IMG/VR virus record: IMGVR_UViG_3300027541_000009 | Location: 62,001 to 126,000 of that record | Direction: 5' to 3' (one strand) | Origin: a virus | DNA: 64,000 nt | Shown: one piece after another, positions 50,642 to 55,753 of the stretch | Numbering within the stretch: position 1 is the first letter of the stretch | How the letters are laid out: each line of letters opens with the position of its first letter | Position numbers and translations under genes: made by a program | The notes under the pieces: generated by a model | Database searches by the model: none | What the model saw: the letters and a program-made list of their open reading frames with translations, nothing else | What the model was told of the DNA's origin: nothing

Positions 50642-50644
50642 ATT

Positions 50645-50736
50645 GGAAGTGTGGCAGAGAGGTCTAATGCAGTGGATTGCTAATCCGCCGATGTACCTAA
50701 GTGCATCCGTTGGTTCGAATCCAACCACTTCCGCCA
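50645..50736 (+). tRNA. tRNA-Ser (GCT), CCA encoded
   Basis: Acceptor GGAAGTG/CACTTCC, loop TTGCTAA, long variable arm, T-loop TTCGAAT. It is the only tRNA here with an encoded CCA, which directly abuts the next tRNA. Confidence 0.93.
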
Positions 50737-50808
50737 GGGAGATTAGCTCAGTGGTAGAGCAATGTGCTGATAACGCAGAGGTCGGTGGTTCAAATCCACC
50801 ATTTCCCA
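50737..50808 (+). tRNA. tRNA-Ile (GAT)
   Basis: Acceptor GGGAGAT/ATTTCCC, D-arm AGCTCAGTGGTAGAGC, loop CTGATAA, T-loop TTCAAAT. It starts immediately after the Ser CCA. Confidence 0.93.
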
Positions 50809-50809
50809 C

Positions 50810-50838
50810 TTGACCAGTTTCCAAACAACTGGTACAAT
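50810..50838 (+). promoter_or_regulatory. Sigma70 promoter with inverted repeat in the spacer
   Basis: TTGACC (50810-50815), 17-base spacer, TACAAT (50833-50838). CCAGTT (50814-50819) and AACTGG (50827-50832) form a perfect inverted repeat filling the spacer. It directly precedes the structured RNA. Confidence 0.7.
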
Positions 50839-50844
50839 ATAAGA

Positions 50845-50908
50845 GTTGAGAAATCAACTGCGGCATTCCCCTTCGGTAGGTTCAGGAATGGCGGCGATAG
50901 GAACCTAC
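50845..50908 (+). ncRNA. Candidate small structured RNA with H-type pseudoknot
   Basis: The predicted transcript start (about 50845) falls on a hairpin GTTGA-GAAA-TCAAC with a GNRA loop (50845-50858). Then two interlocked helices: S1 CATTCC (50864-50869) with GGAATG (50885-50890), and S2 GTAGGTTC (50876-50883) with GAACCTAC (50901-50908). Loops of 6, 1 and 10 bases fit a classical H-type pseudoknot. There is no open frame. Its position in the tRNA cluster is like that of T4 stable RNAs C and D, whose role is also unknown. Confidence 0.65.
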
Positions 50909-50913
50909 TTTAT

Positions 50914-50986
50914 GGGCACATAGCATAATGGATAATGCAACATCCTTCTAAGATGACGATTGGGGGTTCGAGTCCCTCTGTGCCTG
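50914..50986 (+). tRNA. tRNA-Arg (TCT)
   Basis: Acceptor GGGCACA/TGTGCCT (one G-T end pair), anticodon TCT in loop CTTCTAA, T-loop TTCGAGT. Follows the pseudoknot RNA by 5 bases. Confidence 0.93.
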
Positions 50987-51069
50987 TTGGAGTTTATCTC
51001 CATACATAAAAGTGATAGAGGGTAAGCCTCTGTTATATCCTTATGAGGTATATTACGCTTACTCCATCT
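50987..51069 (+). other. Spacer with successive hairpins
   Basis: 83 bases between two tRNAs contain TGGAG-TTTAT-CTCCA (50988-51002) and AGAGG-GTAAG-CCTCT (51017-51031), plus a weaker pairing near 51035-51053. No open frame. It could be a processing signal or another small RNA. Confidence 0.4.
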
Positions 51070-51152
51070 GCTTCAGTGGTGGAACGGTAGACACAGCGGA
51101 CTTAGAATCCGCCGCCTTAAAAAGCGTGGAAGTTCAAATCTTCTCTGGAGCA
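51070..51152 (+). tRNA. tRNA-Leu (TAG)
   Basis: Acceptor GCTTCAG/CTGGAGC, loop CTTAGAA, long variable arm, T-loop TTCAAAT. Confidence 0.93.
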
Positions 51153-51153
51153 C

Positions 51154-51182
51154 TTGACAATCAAACTTAAATAGTTTATGAT
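51154..51182 (+). promoter_or_regulatory. Sigma70 promoter spanned by inverted repeat
   Basis: TTGACA (51154-51159), 17-base spacer, TATGAT (51177-51182). GACAATCA (51156-51163) and TGATTGTC (51179-51186) are exact inverse copies covering both boxes. It begins 2 bases after the Leu tRNA, in the word GGAGCACTTGACA that recurs at 55747. Confidence 0.7.
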
Positions 51183-51191
51183 TGTCTCATT

Positions 51192-51263
51192 GCGAAAGTA
51201 ACTCAACGGTAGAGTCCCTGCCTTCCAAGCAGGTTGTTGCGAGTTCGAATCTCGTCTTTCGCT
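51192..51263 (+). tRNA. tRNA-Gly (TCC)
   Basis: Acceptor GCGAAAG/CTTTCGC, loop CTTCCAA, T-loop TTCGAAT. Confidence 0.93.
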
Positions 51264-51300
51264 CTTGGTAGTCGTTATGCAGATAGCATAGAAAGACGCC

Positions 51301-51375
51301 AAAGGAAGTTAAGTCAAAGAATCGAGACAAGCAGACAATGCCCTTTGAACTGGTGTAAGTCCAGTAACTTCCTTT
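51301..51375 (+). ncRNA. tRNA-sized structured RNA lacking an anticodon arm
   Basis: A 10-bp closing helix AAAGGAAGTT/AACTTCCTTT (51301-51310 with 51366-51375) directly abuts a 5-bp arm ACTGG/CCAGT with a 7-base loop TGTAAGT (51349-51365), as acceptor and T-arm do in tRNA. The middle has a D-like GTC/GAC pair and the helix TCAAAG/CTTTGA (51314-51319 with 51343-51348), which exclude each other in part, but no 5+7+5 anticodon arm. It is either a decayed tRNA or a distinct stable RNA. A hairpin TATGC-AGATA-GCATA lies just upstream (51276-51290). Confidence 0.55.
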
Positions 51376-51377
51376 AT

Positions 51378-51450
51378 TCCCATCGACCGAGCAAGCGAAC
51401 GGGCCTGACTGTTAATCAGAGATTGGTAGGGGCAGTACCTACGATGGGAG
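51378..51450 (+). tRNA. tRNA-Asn (GTT), non-canonical loops
   Basis: Acceptor TCCCATC/GATGGGA, anticodon GTT in loop CTGTTAA on a 4-bp stem. The D-loop AGCAAGCGAA lacks GG, and the T-loop is GGCAGTA instead of TTCRANY. Overall shape is right, but the usual D-loop/T-loop contact bases are missing on both sides. Confidence 0.7.
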
Positions 51451-51453
51451 CTT

Positions 51454-51525
51454 GCCCGAATAGCTCAAAGGCAGAGCGTTTCGTTTACACCGAAAATGTT
51501 GGGGGTTCAAGTCCCTCTTCGGGCA
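51454..51525 (+). tRNA. tRNA-Val (TAC)
   Basis: Acceptor GCCCGAA/TTCGGGC, D-arm AGCTCAAAGGCAGAGC, loop TTTACAC, T-loop TTCAAGT. Confidence 0.93.
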
Positions 51526-51549
51526 CTTTACTAAAACGAATACTTGTGT

Positions 51550-51557
51550 TATAAATA
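51550..51557 (+). promoter_or_regulatory. Late promoter of the HNH gene
   Basis: Exact TATAAATA, 22 bases before the ATG at 51580. Confidence 0.7.
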
Positions 51558-51579
51558 ATAAAAGGTATTCGGTTCTATT

Positions 51580-52116
51580 ATGACTACTTGTTTAAACTGC
51601 GGGTGTGAGAACGATAAACCTAAGTTCTGCTCCCGTTCGTGTTCTGTAACCTATAATAATAAGAAGTCTCCTAAGAGGAAAAGAACTGGTTGGGACACCG
51701 CCATCTGTAATTACTGCAGTGTAGAGTTTGACTATAAGAAAAAGAGTTCTACTGGCAAGTTCTGTTCTAACAAGTGTAGTGCTGCAGCCAAGAGACAATG
51801 GACAATAGATAAGTGGAAAGTAGGAGAACTGAACCATACAGGGCAGGGTTATGTTCCCAGCGGTGTTCGTGCTTACTTATTAGAAGCGAGTGGGGGTAAG
51901 TGTTCCCTTTGTGGTTGGTCTGGAACAAACATTCATACCGGACGAACCTGCCTTGAGGTGGACCACATAGACGACGACCCTTTCAACCACGCCCCTGAAA
52001 ATCTACAAGTGGTCTGTCCCAACTGCCACGCACAAAAAACTTTACCACCCCAAAAGAGTAACGGTGGACGTTACAGTAAGGACAAGCAACATCCTAAGTT
52101 TTGTATGAATAAGTAA
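51580..52116 (+). CDS. HNH homing-type endonuclease
   Basis: 178 residues. Two N-terminal zinc fingers (TCLNCGCENDKPKFCSRSCS; ICNYCSVEFDYKK with KFCSNKC) precede the HNH nuclease (about 105-165): CSLCGWSG, TCLEVDHIDDDPFNHAPENL with the DH catalytic pair, and VVCPNCHAQKT closing the zinc site. It is a free-standing HNH enzyme, a usual passenger of phage tRNA clusters. Codon choice is more GC-rich than in the core genes, in line with horizontal movement. It has its own late promoter. Confidence 0.92.
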   Translation: MTTCLNCGCENDKPKFCSRSCSVTYNNKKSPKRKRTGWDTAICNYCSVEFDYKKKSSTGKFCSNKCSAAAKRQWTIDKWKVGELNHTGQGYVPSGVRAYLLEASGGKCSLCGWSGTNIHTGRTCLEVDHIDDDPFNHAPENLQVVCPNCHAQKTLPPQKSNGGRYSKDKQHPKFCMNK

Positions 52117-52143
52117 AAAAATGAATCCCTCTGCTCCCATTTG

Positions 52144-52151
52144 CATAAATA
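52144..52151 (+). promoter_or_regulatory. Late promoter of the dps gene
   Basis: CATAAATA, one mismatch, 16 bases before ATG 52168. Confidence 0.5.
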
Positions 52152-52167
52152 TTTCAAAAAGAGTATA

Positions 52168-52602
52168 ATGGAAAAACTTTATAAACTCTTGAGTGATGCA
52201 CAGTCATCGCTTTTTGTTTTATTCCATAAAACTTGGGCATTTCACTGGAATGTTGTAGGTGAAGATTTCACTCAACTACATCAACTCTTTGGTGGTCAGT
52301 ATGAGACTATGTTTGAAGAGATTGATCGTCTCTCAGAACATATGCGTTATCTGAATGTAAAACCTCTCAGTTCTCTCTCAAGAATGCTTGAGGTAACTCA
52401 AATCAAAGAGGCAGCAAGTTCAACCGGAGCAAAAGAAATGCTTCAAGAACTTCTTGATAACAATACCAAGTTTTGTGAATTGATGGGAGAAATTTCGGAA
52501 GAGTCTGAAAATCAAAAGTCATATGCTACAGCAAATTTAGTTCAAGATTTGATGGAATCTCATGGTAAGTTTGTTTGGCAGTTGAGAGCACACCTGCAAT
52601 GA
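52168..52602 (+). CDS. dps: Dps-family ferritin-like protein
   Basis: 144 residues from ATG 52168 (the frame opens at 52141 upstream of the late-box transcript). FHWNVVGEDFTQLHQLF and YETMFEEIDRLSEHM are Dps signatures. His26, His38, Asp53 and Glu57 reproduce the spacing of the four E. coli Dps ferroxidase ligands (51, 63, 78, 82), so the di-iron site looks intact. Dps shells of 12 subunits oxidise and store iron using peroxide and often bind DNA; the basic N-terminal tail used for DNA binding is absent here. Not part of the T4 core; probably acquired from a bacterial host. Confidence 0.9.
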   Translation: MEKLYKLLSDAQSSLFVLFHKTWAFHWNVVGEDFTQLHQLFGGQYETMFEEIDRLSEHMRYLNVKPLSSLSRMLEVTQIKEAASSTGAKEMLQELLDNNTKFCELMGEISEESENQKSYATANLVQDLMESHGKFVWQLRAHLQ

Positions 52603-52617
52603 TTAGGATGAAGAATA

Positions 52618-52869
52618 ATGATTTCAATAAGATGCAAAGATTGTAATAGAGAAATAACAGGACATCATTCAAAAACAGTGACCTGTGGTTGTCCTAATAT
52701 GGCAACAATTCGTGGAGATAAGATTTCAGCACTTGACTTATCTCGTATTGTTATGTTAAACTCTATTCAGAAAGAACAAAAATCAAATGTTCTGACTTCA
52801 CAAGATATTGCCTGGCAAGAGGCAAGACGCCAACGCAAAGTAAAGCGTTTGGATTTTGAGGTTCGTTGA
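52618..52869 (+). CDS. Small zinc-ribbon protein
   Basis: 83 residues. Cys6-x2-Cys9 and Cys23-x-Cys25 (IRCKDCNRE; VTCGCPNM) make a likely zinc site; the rest is helical (DKISALDLSRIVMLNSIQKE) with a basic tail. Similar small proteins occur in other cyanophages, without known role. It lies between dps and a tRNA-Ser gene. Confidence 0.75.
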   Translation: MISIRCKDCNREITGHHSKTVTCGCPNMATIRGDKISALDLSRIVMLNSIQKEQKSNVLTSQDIAWQEARRQRKVKRLDFEVR

Positions 52870-52879
52870 ACCTCCCACT

Positions 52880-52964
52880 GGAAAGGTGGTCGAGTGGTTG
52901 AAGGCTCTAGTCTTGAAAACTAGCGATGTGAAAGCATCCGTGGGTTCGAATCCCACCCTTTCCG
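52880..52964 (+). tRNA. tRNA-Ser (TGA)
   Basis: Acceptor GGAAAGG/CCTTTCC, loop CTTGAAA, long variable arm, T-loop TTCGAAT. Confidence 0.94.
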
Positions 52965-53026
52965 TTTTAAGTTAAGTTACAAATTTAATATTTTCTTCAA
53001 CAGTGTTACGATATGAACACAAAAAA

Positions 53027-53069
53027 TTGACTTTGAAATGTCTGTGATTAGTATATAATAGTATCACAG
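53027..53069 (+). promoter_or_regulatory. Possible promoter with -10 box framed by inverted repeat
   Basis: TATAAT (53054-53059) lies between CTGTGAT (53042-53048) and its exact inverse ATCACAG (53063-53069). The -35 candidates are TTGACT at 53027 (spacer 21, too long) or TTGAAA at 53033 (spacer 15, short). The gene at 53080 follows. Confidence 0.5.
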
Positions 53070-53079
53070 GGACAAACCT

Positions 53080-53229
53080 ATGGATCAGCACACCTATGAT
53101 AATTGGGTGAAGATCAAGGCAACTTTTGAAGCCTCTGGCAACACTAATAATATGTTTTATTATCGAGCATGTGAGATTTTAAAAACCCGAAAAGATCCTC
53201 TCGCAAAGTTTCTTGGAGACGAGAAATGA
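53080..53229 (+). CDS. Small conserved protein
   Basis: 49 residues: MDQHTYDNWVKIKATFEASG, NTNNMFYYRACEILKTRKD, PLAKFLGDEK. The TYxNWVKIK start is one I associate with small cyanophage proteins. No motif. The stop overlaps the ATG of the following membrane protein. Confidence 0.7.
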   Translation: MDQHTYDNWVKIKATFEASGNTNNMFYYRACEILKTRKDPLAKFLGDEK

Positions 53230-53429
53230 TGCACGAACAAGACGAATTTATTACACGTTCTGAAGTTCAGGAGATGATCGATGCAGCAATACGACGACAC
53301 AACCGTAATGCTTCTATCATTAGTATGTGCGTCGGTTGGGTGGTTCTTGCTTTATTTGCTGAAGGACTTTTGAGACTTGTAGGGGTAATTCCTCCGTTGC
53401 TTCCATGGCTCAAAATCACTCTGAACTGA
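53226..53429 (+). CDS. Small membrane protein
   Basis: 67 residues. A charged N-terminal helix (HEQDEFITRSEVQEMIDAAI) is followed by one transmembrane segment (about 31-53: IISMCVGWVVLALFAEGLLR) and a short hydrophobic tail. The start may be the second ATG (53229). It is overlapped by both neighbours. Function unknown. Confidence 0.65.
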   Translation: MMHEQDEFITRSEVQEMIDAAIRRHNRNASIISMCVGWVVLALFAEGLLRLVGVIPPLLPWLKITLN

Positions 53430-53695
53430 TTTTCTTGGTTCCTTGGTTTGTTCTTGTGGTGATTGCACTTACAATGTTCGTGCAGGGTTGGATGATTATG
53501 AATGCTCATCATGGGTATTCTAAAAGTCCAAAAGTAAAACATCCAGAATTAAACGACGTTAAAGCAGGAGATCCTTTACTAGTGGTTAAATTCACCGAAG
53601 AAGACTTGCAAGAACTGCAACAAAGAATTATACAACAAAAAATGGATGAACTCTTTGAAGAACCATCTACCTATGAGGACGAAGAAGATGATTAG
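53405..53695 (+). CDS. Membrane protein with acidic cytoplasmic tail
   Basis: 96 residues. One N-terminal transmembrane helix (about 8-32: LIFLVPWFVLVVIALTMFVQ) and a soluble tail with FTEEDLQELQQRIIQQKMDE, ending EDEEDD. Second of four tightly packed small membrane genes ahead of and after gnd. Function unknown. Confidence 0.65.
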   Translation: MAQNHSELIFLVPWFVLVVIALTMFVQGWMIMNAHHGYSKSPKVKHPELNDVKAGDPLLVVKFTEEDLQELQQRIIQQKMDELFEEPSTYEDEEDD

Positions 53696-53783
53696 GTTAA
53701 TATTCACTTCAATGACTTTGTTTGGTTCAATTGGACTTTTTATATATTGGGGACTTACGCACGCATATCCAGAGGTTTTATGA
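53688..53783 (+). CDS. 31-residue membrane peptide
   Basis: MIRLIFTSMTLFGSIGLFIY and WGLTHAYPEVL: one transmembrane helix. It overlaps the gene before by 8 bases and its stop overlaps the gnd ATG (ATGA), which supports translation. It is too short to assign. Confidence 0.5.
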   Translation: MIRLIFTSMTLFGSIGLFIYWGLTHAYPEVL

Positions 53784-54814
53784 AAGTAGGATTAATCGGT
53801 TTAGGAAGAATGGGCGAAGGTATGTCTCGCCGCATGATGAAATCGGGTATAGAGGTTTGGGGATATAGAAGAAATTATGAGAAAGCAAACGAAGCTTTTG
53901 AAAAGGGATTTGTTAATGGAATTACGACTGATATTGAAAGCCTTGTTAAAGTAGTTAAACAAAATAAAAACGGTAGACAACAACCAGGTATTTTTCAAAT
54001 GGTTGTTCCATCCGAAACAGTAGAGGAAACGATCAATGAGTTACTACGATATTGTGGTGAAGGAGATATTATTATTGATCATGGCAATAGCAATTTTAAA
54101 GACAGTCGGAAAAGAGCAGAGCGTCTGGCAAAACTTGGTATCCAATATATTGATTGTGGTACTAGCGGCGGTGTTTATGGTTTGGATCGTGGATACTGTC
54201 TTATGGTTGGTGGCGGAAATACTGCGGTCGCCACTTGTGCGAGGATTTTTGATGCCCTTGCCCCAGGAATCAACGCTGCCCCCAGGACTCAGTATGACTC
54301 GGATGTAACTTCTGCTGAGTTTGGTTGGTTACATTGTGGTGGTCCTGGTGCTGGACATTTTGTGAAGATGGTTCACAATGGAATTGAATATGGAATGATG
54401 CAGGCATATGCTGAAGGATTTAATATCTTAAAGAACGCAAATAACGGAGCACAGTATGTCAAAGAAGGAGATGCTGAAGTTGCTCCTATGGCAGACCCAG
54501 AAAGTTATTGTTACGACATTGATGTTGCTGAGGTGGCTGAGTTATGGCGTCGCGGTAGCGTGGTTGGTAGTTGGTTACTCGATCTTACTGCTGATGTGCT
54601 ACGCAGGGATGGTAGCCTTAAACGCTTCTCTGGAGGAGTATCCGATAGCGGTGAGGGTCGTTGGACTGTTTCTGCCGCTGTGGACTTGGGGGTTCCCGCT
54701 CCTGTTATTACTACGGCACTATTTGAAAGATTTAACTCACGCAATCTCGGATCATTTGGAGCAAAAATCCTGAACGGAATGCGTTATATGTTTGGTGGTC
54801 ATCATGTTAGGTAA
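53780..54814 (+). CDS. gnd: 6-phosphogluconate dehydrogenase Gnd
   Basis: 344 residues from ATG 53780 (the frame is open 11 codons further, but the ATGA overlap fits). Rossmann start KVGLIGLGRMGEGMSRRM, substrate loop CGTSGGVYGLDRGYCLMVGG, and catalytic helix GAGHFVKMVHNGIEYGMMQA with the Lys. The short (about 340-residue) class of the family. It oxidatively decarboxylates 6-phosphogluconate to ribulose 5-phosphate, giving NADPH. Cyanophages carry it, with other pentose-phosphate genes, to redirect carbon toward nucleotide synthesis. Codons are more GC-rich than the core genes, as for an acquired gene. Confidence 0.95.
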   Translation: MKVGLIGLGRMGEGMSRRMMKSGIEVWGYRRNYEKANEAFEKGFVNGITTDIESLVKVVKQNKNGRQQPGIFQMVVPSETVEETINELLRYCGEGDIIIDHGNSNFKDSRKRAERLAKLGIQYIDCGTSGGVYGLDRGYCLMVGGGNTAVATCARIFDALAPGINAAPRTQYDSDVTSAEFGWLHCGGPGAGHFVKMVHNGIEYGMMQAYAEGFNILKNANNGAQYVKEGDAEVAPMADPESYCYDIDVAEVAELWRRGSVVGSWLLDLTADVLRRDGSLKRFSGGVSDSGEGRWTVSAAVDLGVPAPVITTALFERFNSRNLGSFGAKILNGMRYMFGGHHVR

Positions 54815-54923
54815 AGCACTTATTTTTGTTGCTATTCCATTTGTATTATCTACACTCTATTTCGGAACAAGAGGCGGATACTATGACTCCAAAGACTATA
54901 AGGGAAATGGAACCGCACATTAG
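54804..54923 (+). CDS. 39-residue membrane peptide
   Basis: MLGKALIFVAIPFVLSTLYF is a transmembrane helix followed by the Gly/Tyr/Asp-rich tail GTRGGYYDSKDYKGNGTAH. It begins inside the end of gnd and overlaps the next gene by 41 bases. It lacks the ExxNGR motif of high-light-inducible proteins. Function unknown. Confidence 0.5.
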   Translation: MLGKALIFVAIPFVLSTLYFGTRGGYYDSKDYKGNGTAH

Positions 54924-55110
54924 GCAGAGATATTGGTTTGCAATGTCTGCCTTTTCAAGAATGTATGGAGTAAAAACTGCTTCTAATGATATACATATTA
55001 AACAGTTCTGTATTGAATGGTCATATTGGGATTGTCAAGCTCCTTTACAGGGGCTTGACGAAGCAGACCAATACATGTATTATGAATACAAGAACTGGAG
55101 AGGAAGATGA
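54883..55110 (+). CDS. Small aromatic-rich protein
   Basis: 75 residues from ATG 54883; upstream in-frame starts are within other genes. EMEPHIRQRYWFAMSAFSRM, FCIEWSYWDCQAPLQG and YMYYEYKNWRGR are rich in Trp and Tyr. No family recognised. The stop overlaps the next ATG. Confidence 0.55.
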   Translation: MTPKTIREMEPHIRQRYWFAMSAFSRMYGVKTASNDIHIKQFCIEWSYWDCQAPLQGLDEADQYMYYEYKNWRGR

Positions 55111-55223
55111 TTTTCCACTTGGTTGAAACCCTAGCAGCAAGTCCTTTCTTTCTTTTTCTTTGTGGATGTGGGTTGACAATCGTACCATTCGCTGGTATTA
55201 TGTTTATACATAAAAACAAATAA
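55107..55223 (+). CDS. 38-residue membrane peptide
   Basis: MIFHLVETLAASPFFLFLCG and CGLTIVPFAGIMFIHKNK: one long hydrophobic helix. The ATGA overlap with the preceding stop supports it. Its TAA ends 1 base before the tRNA-Pro acceptor. Function unknown. Confidence 0.5.
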   Translation: MIFHLVETLAASPFFLFLCGCGLTIVPFAGIMFIHKNK

Positions 55224-55224
55224 C

Positions 55225-55298
55225 CGGATATCGCCTAACTTGGTCATGGCACCTGCTTTGGGAGCAGGAATAATTTCAGTTCAAATCTGAATATCCGG
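55225..55298 (+). tRNA. tRNA-Pro (TGG)
   Basis: Acceptor CGGATAT/ATATCCG (the C1-G72 pair typical of bacterial Pro), loop TTTGGGA, T-loop TTCAAAT. Confidence 0.93.
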
Positions 55299-55317
55299 AC
55301 TCATAAAACTTCACTTT

Positions 55318-55548
55318 ATGAAAATGTATCCAGAACTTTCAGATCTCCAAAAGTTTACAGTTCAAGAGTTTCAAGAAGATTTTGACAACCTAATAGAAAG
55401 AGTAGAAAATGGTGAATCATTTGTCATTACTGACGGAGAAAGAAACGCAGTGATAGTTCCATACAACGAAACCATAAAGTTTGCAGTAGAATCTAAAGTG
55501 GACGACGATGTGATACGAATACATACCGACCACGAAGAAGGTTGTTGA
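55318..55548 (+). CDS. Phd/YefM-type antitoxin-like protein without a toxin
   Basis: 76 residues. FTVQEFQEDFDNLIERVENG, then ESFVITDGERNAVIVPYNE is the Phd/YefM N-terminal DNA-binding fold (the pattern E..ee...ll..v..Ge.v.IT..g..vav..p.). In plasmid and bacterial systems this domain represses the toxin-antitoxin operon and its C-terminus neutralises the toxin. No toxin gene (Doc, YoeB or other) is adjacent; tRNAs lie on both sides. Possible roles: neutralising a host toxin or regulating a phage promoter. Both are inferences. Confidence 0.75.
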   Translation: MKMYPELSDLQKFTVQEFQEDFDNLIERVENGESFVITDGERNAVIVPYNETIKFAVESKVDDDVIRIHTDHEEGC

Positions 55549-55573
55549 CACAGAGTTTCAGGTCCTCTATAAT
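55545..55573 (+). promoter_or_regulatory. Consensus sigma70 promoter with framed -10 box
   Basis: TTGACA (55545-55550), 17-base spacer, TATAAT (55568-55573): perfect. TTCAGGTC (55557-55564) and GACCTGAA (55575-55582) are exact inverse copies on either side of the -10 box. It overlaps the antitoxin stop and serves the next two tRNA genes. Confidence 0.85.
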
Positions 55574-55587
55574 AGACCTGAATTTAA

Positions 55588-55675
55588 GCGAGTGAGACTT
55601 GGTAGTCAGAGGAGTCTTATAAACTCTTTCCGCCAGATTAGCGGCTTTGAGGTGGTTCGAATCCACCCACTCGTA
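55588..55675 (+). tRNA. Atypical tRNA-like gene, long variable arm, apparent anticodon TAT
   Basis: Acceptor GCGAGTG/CACTCGT and a canonical T-arm GGTGG-TTCGAAT-CCACC are clear; the D-arm is GAC/GTC around TTGGTA. The anticodon arm GGAGT-CTTATAA-ACTCT gives TAT (Ile, codon AUA), yet a long variable arm CCGC/GCGG follows, typical of Leu, Ser or Tyr. Linkers are also wrong: 3 bases before the anticodon stem and CTTTGA before the T-arm. TCAGAG (55606-55611) could pair with that CTTTGA. Confidence 0.5.
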
Positions 55676-55679
55676 CCTT

Positions 55680-55752
55680 GCTCCTTTAGCAATCTGGTGA
55701 ATGCAGCGAACTCATAATTCGCCTGAGGCGTGTTCGATCCACGCAAGGAGCA
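55680..55752 (+). tRNA. tRNA-Met (CAT)
   Basis: Acceptor GCTCCTT/AAGGAGC, loop CTCATAA, T-loop TTCGATC. Elongator Met is most likely; a CAT tRNA modified to read AUA (Ile2) cannot be excluded. Confidence 0.88.
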
Positions 55753-55753
55753 C

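Noticed and set aside
50582-50866. Minus-strand open frame of 94 residues over the tRNA genes
   Set aside because: It is the complement of tRNA sequences (typical false products such as GFEPT), not a gene.
54804-54923. High-light-inducible or PsbN-type photosynthesis peptide
   Set aside because: Single helix and size would fit, but the ExxNGR chlorophyll motif is missing and the tail does not match PsbN.
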